DNA of 43,004 bases from Fidelibacterota bacterium (lineage in GTDB: Bacteria; Pseudomonadota; Alphaproteobacteria; Rhodospirillales; Rhodospirillaceae), in assembly GCA_947481595.1 (NCBI GenBank), contig CANKHC010000002.1, positions 1 through 43,004 of the forward strand, read 5' to 3'. The position numbers and the translations under genes are program-made. Under the pieces are notes generated by a model, which was given only the letters and a program-made list of their open reading frames with translations, searched no databases and was not told where the DNA came from. Below, in pieces: positions 8,953 through 17,278 of this stretch (positions within the stretch are counted from its first letter, which is position 1; each line of letters opens with the position of its first letter).

Positions 8953-10344
8953 CTAATTCGCGCAGCGCGCCTTGATCAGAGCGAACAAGGCGCGCTGGGC
9001 GAGCGCTTCGCCGCCGGCGGGGCGGCCTGGACGATCCGCAGGATTCCAGGCGTAAGTATCGATGTGCAGCCAGGGAATCCCGGCCGGCACGAATTCCTTC
9101 AAGAACAATGCAGCTGTGACCGCGCCGGCGAAAGGTGAATCGCCGGCGTTATTGATGTCCGCCACCTTGCTGTCGAGCATTTTTCGGTAAGGCGCGTGCA
9201 GCGGCAGGCGCCAGAGGTGCTCGAAGGTTTGCTTGGCTGCATTGAGCGCATCGGCGGCCAATTGATCGTCGTCGGTGAAGATGCCGGGCATATCGGGGCC
9301 CAGCGCCACACGGCAGGCCCCTGTGAGTGTGGCCGCGTCGATCAGCAGCGCCGGGTTTTCCGCGACGGCTTCGGTGAGCGCGTCGGCGAGAACGAGGCGG
9401 CCTTCTGCATCGGTGTTGCCGATCTCCACCGTGATGCCTTTGCGGGTCTTGAGCACGTCGCCGGGACGGAAGGCGTTACCGGCCACGGCATTCTCGACCG
9501 CGGGGATCAGCACGCGCAGGCGCACGGGCAATTTGAGGCCCATGATCATCTGCGCGAGGCCCAGCACCAGCGCAGACCCGCCCATGTCTTTCTTCATCAG
9601 CGCCATGGCGCTGGCGGGCTTGAGGTCGAGGCCGCCGGTGTCGAAGCAGACACCCTTGCCGACGAGGGTGACCTTGGGACCCTGGCCCCATGAAAAATCG
9701 ATCAGGCGGGGTGCGACGGCGCTCGCCCGCCCGACCGCGTGGATCATGGGATAGTTCTTGGCGAGCAGCTCGTCGCCGGTGATGACGGAGATTGCAGCGC
9801 CGTGTTCCTTGGCGAGCGCGCGGGCGGCGTGCTCGAGGGCATCGGGCAACATGTCGGCGGCGGGCGTATTGACGAGATCGCGCGCCAGCGTCGCACCGCG
9901 CACGGCGTGTTCGACATAGGCGCGGTCGCAGTCCTTGGGCCAGGACAGGGCCGCGCGCTGGGCCGTCGCATCGGTCTTGTAGCGCGCGAAACTGTAGCCG
10001 CCGAGGGCCCAAGCGAGCGCTGCCCAGGTTGGAAAGTCTTTGGGGCCGCCCGCAACAGAAGCGATGCGGTAAGTGCCTTTGGGCAATGATTTGGCGAGGC
10101 TGCCGGTGACCCAGGGATCGTCGCCGCGCCCCAAGCCGAGCACGACGGCGGACAAGGCGCCGTCGTCGCCGGACAGCGCAACATATGCGCCGGCCTCGGC
10201 CTTGAAGTTTAGAGACGCGAGCCAGGATTTGGTGCGCGGCGCCTGTCCGGCGAGCCAGGAGTCATACTGATCGGCGGCAACGGCGTGGATCGGGATGCCT
10301 TCGGTGCCCGCGTCCACCAGAAGGTTGAGGGGAGGAGTGGTCAT
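8953..10344 (-). CDS. M17 leucyl aminopeptidase family protein
   Basis: Cytosolic two-metal aminopeptidase that removes N-terminal residues from peptides. At 463 residues it resembles the PepB/short PepA type. The metal and catalytic core is clear: VGKGVCFDTGGLDLKP (Lys and Asp ligands), MKKDMGGSALVLGL, and the M17 signature NTDAEGRLVLADAL with its Asp, Glu and Arg. The N-terminal macro-like domain is shorter and poorly conserved. It starts 12 bp after the stop of the TAXI-type binding protein on the same strand, so the two are probably cotranscribed. I see no strong ribosome-binding site before the ATG at 10344, consistent with coupling to the gene upstream. Confidence 0.93.
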   Translation of the reverse strand: MTTPPLNLLVDAGTEGIPIHAVAADQYDSWLAGQAPRTKSWLASLNFKAEAGAYVALSGDDGALSAVVLGLGRGDDPWVTGSLAKSLPKGTYRIASVAGGPKDFPTWAALAWALGGYSFARYKTDATAQRAALSWPKDCDRAYVEHAVRGATLARDLVNTPAADMLPDALEHAARALAKEHGAAISVITGDELLAKNYPMIHAVGRASAVAPRLIDFSWGQGPKVTLVGKGVCFDTGGLDLKPASAMALMKKDMGGSALVLGLAQMIMGLKLPVRLRVLIPAVENAVAGNAFRPGDVLKTRKGITVEIGNTDAEGRLVLADALTEAVAENPALLIDAATLTGACRVALGPDMPGIFTDDDQLAADALNAAKQTFEHLWRLPLHAPYRKMLDSKVADINNAGDSPFAGAVTAALFLKEFVPAGIPWLHIDTYAWNPADRPGRPAGGEALAQRALFALIKARCAN

Positions 10345-10356
10345 ATGTGAAGTGTC

Positions 10357-11463
10357 TCACGAACGCTTGGGATTTGTAACGTTACCTTCGGCTTTCGCCG
10401 GGACTTTGCCCGGCAGCTTGGCGGGCGGCGGGACAACTGCGGCGGGGTCCATGAGGCCGTTCTGGACATAGTAGCGGTCGGCGCCGGTCTGGATCGGCAG
10501 GCCCAGCGCGCGCGCAGCTTGACCACGGTCCATCAGCTTGCCGCGCGGATGACCGGCCTGGAACAGGGGAATGTTGCGTTCGTGCCAGATGGCCCGCGCG
10601 ATACCGTAGGCGAGATCGGGATCCATGGTGTCCCTGCTGACCAAGACCGCGCTGACGTCGATGGTTTCCACGGCCGCCTGGCCAGCGTAAGTGCCGGCAG
10701 GAATGACGCCTTTGGAGTAGAACGGAAAGACTTGCGCGAGTTTTTCGGCGACCGGTCCGGCAATGGGCACCAAACGCACCGGCGTGCGCTGGGCGATGTC
10801 TTCGACGGCCAGCGTCGGGGCACCCTGAACCATGAAGGCGGCATCGATGGCGCCGTCGGCGAAGGCCTTCGCCATGGCCGCGTAGTCCATGTACTTCATC
10901 TGCACGCCGGACCACTTCACGCCGTAGGCCGAGAGGATCAGCTTGGCGGTGGCGGCGGTGCCGCCGTTTTCGGGCCCCATGGCGACACGCTTGCCCTTGA
11001 GATCGGCGATAGCCTTGATCGGGCTGTCCTGCTTGACGATGAGATGGACGTTTTCAGGGTAGAGGCGTGCGAGCACCCGCAGATTGGTCAGCGGCGGCTG
11101 GTCGGCGAAGGCGGCGATGCCTTGGTAGGCCCAGGCGGCGATGTCGCCTTGCGAGAGGCCGAGCTCCATGTCGCCTTTGGCAATGGCGCGCAGATTGTCG
11201 GCGACATCGGGCGTCGTCTGGGCGACGGCGATGAGGCCGGGGACGCCGCAGTTGCCGCCGCGCTCACAGTCCCGTGAGCCGGGCGGGTTGGAGATGGCGT
11301 TGGCGACCAAGCCGCCAAAGGGGAAATCGGTGGTGCCGGTGGGACCGGCGCCGATGCGCATCACCCGAGTCGAGTCTTGTGAAAACGAGATGGGTGCGAC
11401 GGCAAAGCCGGCACACAAGGCAAACAGCGCAAAAATCAGTGTTTTATGGGCTGCGCGAGACAT
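10357..11463 (-). CDS. TAXI family TRAP-type solute-binding protein
   Basis: Periplasmic binding protein of the TAXI (TRAP-associated extracytoplasmic immunogenic) family, which delivers organic acids to a TRAP permease. I place the start at ATG 11463 rather than the longer frame from 11553, because it gives a standard signal peptide (MSRAAHKTLIFALFALCAG ... SFSQ); an ATG at 11478 is the alternative. The mature protein shows RIGAGPTGTTDFPFGG, ISNPPGSRDCERGGNCGVPG, LKGKRVAMGPENGGTAATAK and IDAAFMVQGAP, typical TAXI landmarks. Predicted length is 368 residues. No TRAP membrane subunit is present in the window, so its permease must lie elsewhere. The M17 peptidase follows after 12 bp. Confidence 0.9.
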   Translation of the reverse strand: MSRAAHKTLIFALFALCAGFAVAPISFSQDSTRVMRIGAGPTGTTDFPFGGLVANAISNPPGSRDCERGGNCGVPGLIAVAQTTPDVADNLRAIAKGDMELGLSQGDIAAWAYQGIAAFADQPPLTNLRVLARLYPENVHLIVKQDSPIKAIADLKGKRVAMGPENGGTAATAKLILSAYGVKWSGVQMKYMDYAAMAKAFADGAIDAAFMVQGAPTLAVEDIAQRTPVRLVPIAGPVAEKLAQVFPFYSKGVIPAGTYAGQAAVETIDVSAVLVSRDTMDPDLAYGIARAIWHERNIPLFQAGHPRGKLMDRGQAARALGLPIQTGADRYYVQNGLMDPAAVVPPPAKLPGKVPAKAEGNVTNPKRS

Positions 11464-11634
11464 AACGTCACATACCATATTCAACGCATACGTGCTGCAT
11501 CCCGTTGCCGCTATCCGCGTGAATCTTCGCTGACGTGACATTTGCGCTTTCAAACTCGCGGCGCTTGAAACATCCTTTCAGGCTAGGCCCACCGGCCCTA
11601 AACTGCGCGTCACCGTAACGCGAGGAATGGCCCG

Positions 11635-12402
11635 ATGGCGCTCGATATCCGACAGATCCCTGTGCTCAAGGACAACTTCATCTACTTGGCGCGCGAGCCG
11701 AAAAGCGGCGCTGTCGCGGTGGTTGACCCAGCCGTGGCGGGGCCCGTGCTGGAGACGGCCGACAGATTGGGCTGGAAGATCACCCATATCCTCAACACCC
11801 ACCACCACGGCGATCATGTGGGCGGCAATATGGAGATCAAGGAAGCGACCGGCTGCACCATCGTCGGGCCTGGACACGATCCGGATCGCATCCCCGGCAT
11901 GGACGTGCAGGTGAAGGACGGCGACACCTATGACTTGGGGCAGTCGCGCGCCCAGGTGTTTTTCGTGCCGGGGCACACCAGTGGGCACATCGCCTATTGG
12001 TTCAAGGACTCAGACGCGCTGTTTTGCGGCGATACGATGTTCTCGATTGGCTGTGGACGATTGTTCGAGGGTACGCCGCAGCAGATGTGGACGAGCTTGT
12101 CCCGGCTGCGCGCCCTGCCGCCGCAGACGCAGATCTACTGCGCGCATGAATACACCGAGAGCAATATCCGCTTTGCCGTGAGTGTGGATCCGAACAACGC
12201 GGCCTTGCGCCGGCGCGAGGCGGAAGTGAAATCGCTGCGCGCCGCCGGGAAATACTCGGTGCCTTCGACGCTGGGCGAAGAGCGCGCGGCGAACCCCTTC
12301 CTGCGCGCCGATGCGCCGGAACTGGCGGCGGCGATCGGCATGGCAGGGCGCAGCCCCGTCGAGGTCTTCGCCGAAGTGCGCGCGCGCAAGGATAAGTTTT
12401 AG
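11635..12402 (+). CDS. gloB: Hydroxyacylglutathione hydrolase (glyoxalase II)
   Basis: Hydrolyses S-D-lactoylglutathione to glutathione and D-lactate, the second step of methylglyoxal detoxification in the cytosol. The metallo-beta-lactamase fold has the binuclear metal motif NTHHHGDHVGG near residues 56-66, GHTSGHIAYW, FCGDTMFSIGCGRLFEGT and YCAHEYTESN. The C-terminal substrate domain ends with NPFLRAD and the usual short tail. The 255-residue length is normal. GAGGAA sits eight bases before the ATG. The TAG stop is followed by a GC hairpin at 12416-12437 and then by the SRPBCC gene 79 bp downstream. Confidence 0.96.
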   Translation: MALDIRQIPVLKDNFIYLAREPKSGAVAVVDPAVAGPVLETADRLGWKITHILNTHHHGDHVGGNMEIKEATGCTIVGPGHDPDRIPGMDVQVKDGDTYDLGQSRAQVFFVPGHTSGHIAYWFKDSDALFCGDTMFSIGCGRLFEGTPQQMWTSLSRLRALPPQTQIYCAHEYTESNIRFAVSVDPNNAALRRREAEVKSLRAAGKYSVPSTLGEERAANPFLRADAPELAAAIGMAGRSPVEVFAEVRARKDKF

Positions 12403-12415
12403 AGCAGGATTTTGA

Positions 12416-12437
12416 CGCGCAACGATATGGTTGCGCG
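12416..12437. other. Small GC hairpin downstream of gloB
   Basis: CGCGCAAC at 12416-12423 and GTTGCGCG at 12430-12437 form a perfect 8-bp stem with loop GATATG. It begins 14 bases after the gloB stop. No T run follows, so it is a weak candidate for an intrinsic terminator; it may instead protect the 3' end or separate gloB from the next operon. Confidence 0.5.
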
Positions 12438-12481
12438 AGGAGATTTCCCCGCCTAGCTTAGGAGCAACCAGGAGGTTGCTC

Positions 12482-12973
12482 ATGTCTCAGGACAAGATCG
12501 AGAAGAAGATCGTGCTCAAGGCCAGCCGCGAGCGGGTGTGGCGAGCGATCAGCGATTCCAAAAACTTCGGCGTCTGGTTCGGGGTCGATTTCGACGGGCC
12601 TTTTGTCGCGGGCCAGAAACTGACCGGGCGGATCATGCCGACGCAGGTGGACCCCGAGGTCGCGAAGAAGCAAGAACCCCACAAGGGCACGCCCTTCGAG
12701 ATCGTGGTGGACACGATCGCACCCATGGAGCGCTTCGCGTTCCGCTGGCATCCCTTCGCCGGCGACAAGAACACCGACTATTCCAAGGAGCCGATGACGC
12801 TCGTGACGTTTCTGCTCACAGAGCAAGACGGCGGTGTGCTGTTGACGATCACCGAAACCGGGTTCGAGAAGCTGACACCGGCACGGCGCGGCGAAGCTTT
12901 CCCTGCCAACGACGGCGGCTGGGCGCATCAGTGCAAGCTGATCGAGAAGTACTTGGCTCTGGGGAAACCATGA
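12482..12973 (+). CDS. SRPBCC / AHSA1-like domain protein
   Basis: Small cytosolic START/Bet v1-like fold protein of the AHSA1 (activator of Hsp90 ATPase homologue) group; the ligand is unknown. Typical features are the opening KIVLKASRERVWRAISDSKNFGVWFG and the C-terminal GWAHQCKLIEKYL. The start at ATG 12482 is set by an excellent AGGAGG eight bases upstream; the frame is open further upstream but only through a TTG. The stop overlaps the ATG of the ArsR-type regulator (ATGA), so the two are translationally coupled. ArsR-SRPBCC pairs are common in bacteria, and here the effector domain precedes the regulator. 163 residues. Confidence 0.88.
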   Translation: MSQDKIEKKIVLKASRERVWRAISDSKNFGVWFGVDFDGPFVAGQKLTGRIMPTQVDPEVAKKQEPHKGTPFEIVVDTIAPMERFAFRWHPFAGDKNTDYSKEPMTLVTFLLTEQDGGVLLTITETGFEKLTPARRGEAFPANDGGWAHQCKLIEKYLALGKP

Positions 12974-13296
12974 CCATCGCAGCCGCGCGCAAAATCGCGC
13001 CGAGCTTTGCGGCTCTCGGTGATCCGGTACGCCTGGGTATCGTTCTGAAACTCGGCAAAGCCGGGCCGCTGCCGACGATCACGCTGCAGGATGGCACTGG
13101 GGTGACGCGCCAGGCGGTGAGCAAGCACCTGCGTCTTTTGCAAGACGCAGGGTTGGTGAGCAGTGAACGCGAGGGCCGCGACCGCCTGTGGCGGATCGAT
13201 GGCGCGCGCGTTGCCGAGCTCGGTCAAATGCTCGACCGCCTCTCGGCGCAGTGGGACGCGCGGATCGAACGCCTGCGGGGGTTTGTGGAGGGCTGA
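12970..13296 (+). CDS. ArsR-family winged-helix transcriptional regulator
   Basis: A 108-residue DNA-binding protein that probably represses its own operon. It has the family layout: FAALGDPVRLGIVLKL at the N terminus, recognition helix region GVTRQAVSKHLRLLQDAGLV, and the wing SEREGRDRLWRID. The C-terminal helix (LGQMLDRLSAQWDARIERLRGF) resembles the subgroup paired with SRPBCC proteins. There is no cysteine pair of the metal-sensing ArsR/SmtB kind, so a metal ligand is unlikely. Its ATG overlaps the stop of the preceding gene by four bases. A composite hairpin repeat begins about 23 bp after its stop. Confidence 0.9.
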   Translation: MTIAAARKIAPSFAALGDPVRLGIVLKLGKAGPLPTITLQDGTGVTRQAVSKHLRLLQDAGLVSSEREGRDRLWRIDGARVAELGQMLDRLSAQWDARIERLRGFVEG

Positions 13297-13318
13297 GCGG
13301 ATCGCAACACACAGGTGG

Positions 13319-13502
13319 TCATCCCCGCGCCCACGGCCCAAGGGCCGTGATTCAAAAATCGCGCGCGTTGAGCGCGCGACGCGGGGATCCAGGGTTACGA
13401 CTCAAGAGGCGCCTTGAGAGTTCGGCGACGCAAAAAAAGCTGCGTGTCTTGGCAGCCGTTCTTCATTACGGCCCTGGGTCCTCGGGACAAGCCCGAGGAC
13501 GA
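13319..13502. repeat. Composite inverted hairpin element, copy 1 (three-way variant)
   Basis: The left part is a 9-bp stem (ATCCCCGCG 13321-13329 with CGCGGGGAT 13380-13388) that encloses two perfect 8-bp hairpins, CACGGCCC/GGGCCGTG at 13332-13349 and TCGCGCGC/GCGCGCGA at 13359-13379, making a three-way junction. A spacer follows containing CCTTGAGAGT and TTGGCAGCCGTTCTTC. The right part is TCCTCGGG/CCCGAGGA at 13479-13499 with loop ACAAG. Flanks read GGTCAT on the left, CCAGGGT inside, CCCTGGGTCC inside, and GACGAC on the right. The same order of modules occurs at 19477-19620. It lies between convergent ArsR and phaB. Confidence 0.85.
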
Positions 13503-13529
13503 CAGAGGCGGGTGGGCTAGCGCACAGCC

Positions 13530-14255
13530 TTAGTACATATGCTGGCCGCCGTTGATCGACAGGGTCGAGCCGGTGATGAAGTCGGCGTCGTCGGCGGTGA
13601 GGAAAATTACGCCGCGGGCGATGTCCTCGGCGTGGCCCAGGCGGCCCACCGGGATGCGCGCGATGATTTTCTCCAGCACGGCCGGCGGCACGGCGCGGAC
13701 CATGTCCGTGTCCACATAACCCGGCGCGATGGCGTTGACGGTGATGCCTTTGCTGGCACCCTCTTGCGCCATCGCCTTGGTGAAGCCATGCATGCCGGAC
13801 TTCGCCGCGGCGTAGTTGACCTGGCCGTACTGGCCGGCCTGGCCGTTGATGGAGCCGATGTTGACGATGCGCCCGAAGCTGCGCGCGCGCATGCCGTCGA
13901 TGACCGCGCGGCTCATGTTGAAGCAAGAACCGAGGTTGGTGTCGATCACCTGCTGCCACTGATCGTGATCCATCTTGTGCAGCGTGCCGTCGCGGGTGAT
14001 GCCGGCGTTGTTGACGAGGATGTCGACGGGACCCAGGTCCTTGGCGATCTGCGCCACGGAGGTCTGGCAGGCGGCGAAATCGGACACGTCGAATTTGTAA
14101 TGCGGGATGCCGGTCTCGGCGGTGAACGCCTTGGCGGCTTCGTCGTTGCCGCTGTAGTTGGCGGCGACCTTGTGGCCGGCCTCTTTGAGCGCGATCGAAA
14201 TCGCTTTGCCGATGCCGCGGGTTCCGCCGGTTACGATCGCTACGCGCGCAGTCAT
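13530..14255 (-). CDS. phaB: Acetoacetyl-CoA reductase
   Basis: NADPH-dependent short-chain dehydrogenase that reduces acetoacetyl-CoA to (R)-3-hydroxybutyryl-CoA, the monomer for polyhydroxybutyrate. The Rossmann motif TGGTRGIGKAI is at residues 9-19, NNAGITRDGTLHKM marks the NAG loop, NIGSINGQ carries the catalytic Ser and NYAAAKSG the Tyr-x3-Lys pair. GYVDTDMVRAVP and STLSINGGQHMY are typical of PhaB. 241 residues is standard. AAGGGG precedes the ATG by five bases. It is on the same strand as phaA but separated from it by the oppositely oriented MATE gene, so it has its own promoter somewhere in 14256-14420. Confidence 0.95.
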   Translation of the reverse strand: MTARVAIVTGGTRGIGKAISIALKEAGHKVAANYSGNDEAAKAFTAETGIPHYKFDVSDFAACQTSVAQIAKDLGPVDILVNNAGITRDGTLHKMDHDQWQQVIDTNLGSCFNMSRAVIDGMRARSFGRIVNIGSINGQAGQYGQVNYAAAKSGMHGFTKAMAQEGASKGITVNAIAPGYVDTDMVRAVPPAVLEKIIARIPVGRLGHAEDIARGVIFLTADDADFITGSTLSINGGQHMY

Positions 14256-14421
14256 GTGAGCCCCTTGTGATTATTTTTTGATGTGCGGGTACCGTTTCTG
14301 GGCCGCATCATAGTGGCAGCGCCGCAGGCGGTAAGCGCTGGAAGCATGAGAATAACACAAGGTTTAGCGGCATTTTTGCTGCGTCTGCTCACGGCAGCGC
14401 ACACATTGTTACGGGGTCCTA

Positions 14422-14450
14422 TTGACAGCCCCAAGGCCCGGGCGTATCCC
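14422..14450 (+). promoter_or_regulatory. Candidate sigma70 promoter for the MATE leader
   Basis: A consensus -35 TTGACA at 14422-14427 is followed by a 17-bp spacer and a weak -10 TATCCC at 14445-14450. A transcript starting near 14457 would carry about 50 nt before the leader ORF at 14506. The -35 is perfect and the spacing ideal; the -10 matches only three or four positions, so the call is tentative. Confidence 0.5.
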
Positions 14451-14505
14451 CCAGCCGCTTCGGGTCCGCAATCGGGCGGGCCGTGAGATCAGGAGGGCCG
14501 TTTCC

Positions 14506-14595
14506 ATGACCATGAACCGCATGCGCCGACCGGCCCTGAACCCGCGACCGCATCCGTCGCCGTGCATGGGGCGCCTCCCCACCCTGATCTCCTAA
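14506..14595 (+). CDS. 29-residue leader peptide upstream of the MATE gene
   Basis: A short ORF with a strong Shine-Dalgarno (AGGAGG at 14491-14496, nine bases before the ATG). The peptide begins MTMNRMRRPALNPRPHPSP and is rich in Arg and Pro; it ends PTLIS before TAA. Two more in-frame ATGs lie at 14512 and 14521. The Shine-Dalgarno can pair with the end of the same ORF (GAGATCAGG at 14485-14493 with CCTGATCTC at 14583-14591). The stop lies eight bases before a hairpin that hides the MATE ribosome-binding site. The layout suggests a regulatory leader whose translation controls the pump; the peptide itself probably has no other role. No known leader family was recognised. Confidence 0.62.
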   Translation: MTMNRMRRPALNPRPHPSPCMGRLPTLIS

Positions 14596-14603
14596 CCCCG
14601 CGT

Positions 14604-14644
14604 GGTCTTTCCTTCCGGAAGCCCCCGCGGCCCGAAGAAAGACC
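14604..14644 (+). promoter_or_regulatory. Hairpin sequestering the MATE ribosome-binding site
   Basis: GGTCTTTC at 14604-14611 pairs perfectly with GAAAGACC at 14637-14644, with a few more pairs (TTC/GAA) inside. The only purine-rich candidate Shine-Dalgarno for the MATE ATG at 14650 (GAAGAAAG, 14634-14641) is in the 3' arm. A ribosome paused at the leader stop (14593-14595) would cover the 5' arm and free it. No T run follows, so it is more likely a translational than a transcriptional device. Confidence 0.6.
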
Positions 14645-14649
14645 AAGCG

Positions 14650-16014
14650 ATGTTCGACCAGACCTTCCCGCGTTTCATTCCGACTCGGTTCCGTGACGAA
14701 CTGGCGGCGACTTTGCGCCTGGCCGCACCCTTGGCGCTCGCCCAGCTGGCGCAGATCGGCATGGGTGTCACCGATACGGTGTTGTTGGGAGCCTTAGGAC
14801 GCGACGCGCTGGCCGCGGGCGGCTTGGGGGCGGGCATGTTTTTCACCGTCACCGCCGTGCTCCAGGGGTTGGTGTTCGGGGTCAGCATCCTGGTCTCGCA
14901 CGCACGCGGCGCGGAGCAGGTGGACAAAATCGCGCCGTTGCTGCGCGCGGGCTTCGTGCTGGCGACGCTGACCGCCCTGCCGGCGCTGCTCGTCTTCGCC
15001 AATATCGAACCGGTGTTCTTAGCTATCGGTGAGCCGGAAAAGCTGGCGAGCGATGCCGGCGCCTATATCGCCGTGCTGGCGTTCGCCGCGCCGGCGGCGT
15101 TGTGGATGGCGGTGCAGCGTTCGTACTTGGCAGCGATGAATCACACGCGGCTGGTGCTGGGCGTGGCGTTCGGTGCTTTGTTGCTCAACGGCCTGCTGAA
15201 CTACGGCCTGATCCACGGCGTCTGGGGCTTGCCGGAGATGGGCTACATGGGATCGTGCACGGCGACGCTGATCACCACGTGGATCGCCATGGCGGCGACG
15301 GCGGTGGGCATGCGCAAGATGGCGCCGCTGCCGCGAGACGCCAAGCCGATCGACTGGAGCGTGGTGCGCGAGCTCTTGCATCTCGGCTTGCCGATCGCGT
15401 TCACGCTGGGTGTCGAGATCCTGTTGTTCCTCGCGGCGGCTTTGATGATGGGCACGTTGGGACCGACGGCTTTGGCGGCGCATCATGTGACGATCACCGT
15501 TGCCTCACTGACCTTCATGGTGCCGCTGGGCGTGGCGCAGGCGGTCAACGTGCGCGTGGGATTCCATCTGGGCGCGGGCGATCCGCGCGCGGCCCGGCTT
15601 GCCGGCGGCGCGGCGCTGACGCTGGGTGTGAGTTTCATGGCACTCACTGCGATGGCGATGTTCGCGGGCCCGCGTCAGATCGCGCTGCTGTTCAATCTCG
15701 ATCCGATGAGGGGGGAGGACGCCGAGGTCATCGCGCTGATCGTGCAGCTGATGACGATTGCGGCGGTCTTCCAGGTCTTCGACGGTGCACAGACGATTGC
15801 CGCGGGGGCTTTGCGCGGCATGAAGGACACGCGTGTGCCGGCGGTGCTGGCCGGATTTAGTTACTGGGGCGTAGGCTTCCCGGTGGCCTGGGCGTTGGGA
15901 TTCCCGTTCGCTTTTGGGCCCACGGGAATCTGGTGGGGCTTGGCAGTCGGATTGGCAGTGGCCGCGGTTGTGCTCAACACGCGGTTCTGGTGGCTAAGCG
16001 CGAAAATCGCCTAA
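14650..16014 (+). CDS. MATE family multidrug/Na+ antiporter
   Basis: Inner-membrane efflux pump of the NorM-type MATE family, exporting cationic drugs or metabolites against Na+ or H+. About twelve membrane helices are visible in two related halves: [25 protein letters not shown] opens the first and [26 protein letters not shown] the second, followed by a characteristic [21 protein letters not shown] chose ATG 14650 (454 residues); an in-frame GTG at 14602 lies inside the 5' arm of the hairpin and is less likely. Expression is probably controlled by the leader ORF and hairpin just upstream. It lies inside the PHB locus on the opposite strand to its neighbours and overlaps phaA tail to tail by four bases (CTAA). 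Confidence 0.93.
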   Translation: MFDQTFPRFIPTRFRDELAATLRLAAPLALAQLAQIGMGVTDTVLLGALGRDALAAGGLGAGMFFTVTAVLQGLVFGVSILVSHARGAEQVDKIAPLLRAGFVLATLTALPALLVFANIEPVFLAIGEPEKLASDAGAYIAVLAFAAPAALWMAVQRSYLAAMNHTRLVLGVAFGALLLNGLLNYGLIHGVWGLPEMGYMGSCTATLITTWIAMAATAVGMRKMAPLPRDAKPIDWSVVRELLHLGLPIAFTLGVEILLFLAAALMMGTLGPTALAAHHVTITVASLTFMVPLGVAQAVNVRVGFHLGAGDPRAARLAGGAALTLGVSFMALTAMAMFAGPRQIALLFNLDPMRGEDAEVIALIVQLMTIAAVFQVFDGAQTIAAGALRGMKDTRVPAVLAGFSYWGVGFPVAWALGFPFAFGPTGIWWGLAVGLAVAAVVLNTRFWWLSAKIA

Positions 16015-17186
16015 GCGCGTTCCACGCAGAGCGCGATGCCCATGCCGCCGCCGATGCAGAGCGTGGCCAGGCCTTTTTTGCCGCCGGTCTTCTGCAGTTC
16101 GTGCAGCAACGTGACCAGGACACGGGCCCCCGAGGCGCCGATGGGATGACCCAGCGCGATGGCGCCGCCGTTGACGTTGACCTTCGCAGGATCAAAGCCG
16201 AGATCGTTGCAAACCGCCAGCGCCTGCGCGGCGAAAGCTTCGTTGGCTTCGATGAGATCGAGGTCGGAAATGTTCCAGCCGGCTTTCTTCAAAGCCAGGC
16301 GCGACGCCGGGATCGGGCCGGTGCCCATGATGGCGGGATCGACGCCGGCTTGTGCCCACGACGCGATGCGCGCGAGCGGGGTCAGACCGCGTCTCTTGGC
16401 TTCAGCGGCGGACATGATGGTGAGTGCTGCGGCGCCGTCGTTGAGGCCCGAGGCGTTGCCGGCAGTGACCGTGCCGTCTTTGGAGAAAGCGGGCTTCAGT
16501 TTGCCGAGCGCTTCAGCGGTCGTGCCGGCGCGCGGATATTCATCGGTGTCGAAGGATTTCTGTTCGCGCTTGACGGTGATCATGACGGGCACGATCTCGT
16601 CCTTGAACTTGCCTGACTTGATGGCGGCTTCGGCGCGCATCTGTGAGCCAGCGGCGAAGTCGTCTTGCGCGGCGCGCGTCAGCTGCCATTTCTGCGCAAT
16701 ATTTTCCGCCGTCGTGCCCATGTGATAGCCGTTGAAGGCATCCCAGAGGCCGTCCTTGATCATGGTGTCGGTCATGGAGACGTCGCCCATCTTCGCGCCG
16801 TTGCGCATGTGCATGGCGTGCGGCGAGAGGCTCATGTTCTCCTGGCCGCCGGCGACGACGATGGAGGAATCTCCGGCGACGATGCTCATGGCGCCGAGGG
16901 CGACGGCTTTCAGACCCGAGCCGCACACCTGGTTGATGGTCATGGCCGAGACTTCTTTGGGAACGCCGGCCTTGATCGAGGCTTGGCGCGCCGGGTTCTG
17001 GCCGAGGCCGGCGGTGAGCACGTGGCCCATCACCACTTCGGAGACATCGGCCGCGTCGATCTTCGCGCGCTTAAGCACCTCGGCGATGACGATACTCCCG
17101 AGCTCGGAGGCCGGCGTGTTGCCGAGCGCGCCGCCAAAGGCACCGATGGGGGTGCGAACGGCGGACGTGATCACGATGTCGGTCAT
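16011..17186 (-). CDS. phaA: Acetyl-CoA C-acetyltransferase (beta-ketothiolase)
   Basis: Condenses two acetyl-CoA to acetoacetyl-CoA, the first step of PHB synthesis. The active-site Cys is in [14 protein letters not shown] (about Cys88), [11 protein letters not shown] follows, the His is in [17 protein letters not shown], and the second Cys is in [10 protein letters not shown] near the end. 391 residues is the normal length. TAGGAG lies six bases before the ATG. It follows phaC on the same strand after 92 bp, which contain a small hairpin (CCTTGC/GCAAGG, 17232-17246), so it may be cotranscribed or partly uncoupled. Its stop overlaps that of the convergent MATE gene. Confidence 0.97.
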   Translation of the reverse strand: MTDIVITSAVRTPIGAFGGALGNTPASELGSIVIAEVLKRAKIDAADVSEVVMGHVLTAGLGQNPARQASIKAGVPKEVSAMTINQVCGSGLKAVALGAMSIVAGDSSIVVAGGQENMSLSPHAMHMRNGAKMGDVSMTDTMIKDGLWDAFNGYHMGTTAENIAQKWQLTRAAQDDFAAGSQMRAEAAIKSGKFKDEIVPVMITVKREQKSFDTDEYPRAGTTAEALGKLKPAFSKDGTVTAGNASGLNDGAAALTIMSAAEAKRRGLTPLARIASWAQAGVDPAIMGTGPIPASRLALKKAGWNISDLDLIEANEAFAAQALAVCNDLGFDPAKVNVNGGAIALGHPIGASGARVLVTLLHELQKTGGKKGLATLCIGGGMGIALCVERA

Positions 17187-17278
17187 GGCTGGCTCCTAAG
17201 AAGAAAGGTGGCTTGATGTAGGCTACCGCTACCTTGCCCGGCAAGGCGAATCTCGCACTGCAGCAATGCGCTTTCGGA

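Noticed and set aside
12400-12455. Possible fifth copy of the 51-bp repeat at the gloB stop (TAGAGCAGGATTTT)
   Set aside because: The TAGAGCA start fits, but the conserved CCGG...CCAC loop is absent and the hairpin is different, so I do not count it.
13402-13959. Minus-strand frame whose product shares GLVP-TQG-NEERLP with a frame at 19480-19680
   Set aside because: The similarity is only the translation of the composite repeat present at both places, not a protein family.
17251-17271. PhaR site upstream of phaA (GCACTGCAGCAATGC)
   Set aside because: It contains TGC and GCA triplets, but their spacing does not fit TGC-N3-4-GCA and symmetry is imperfect.
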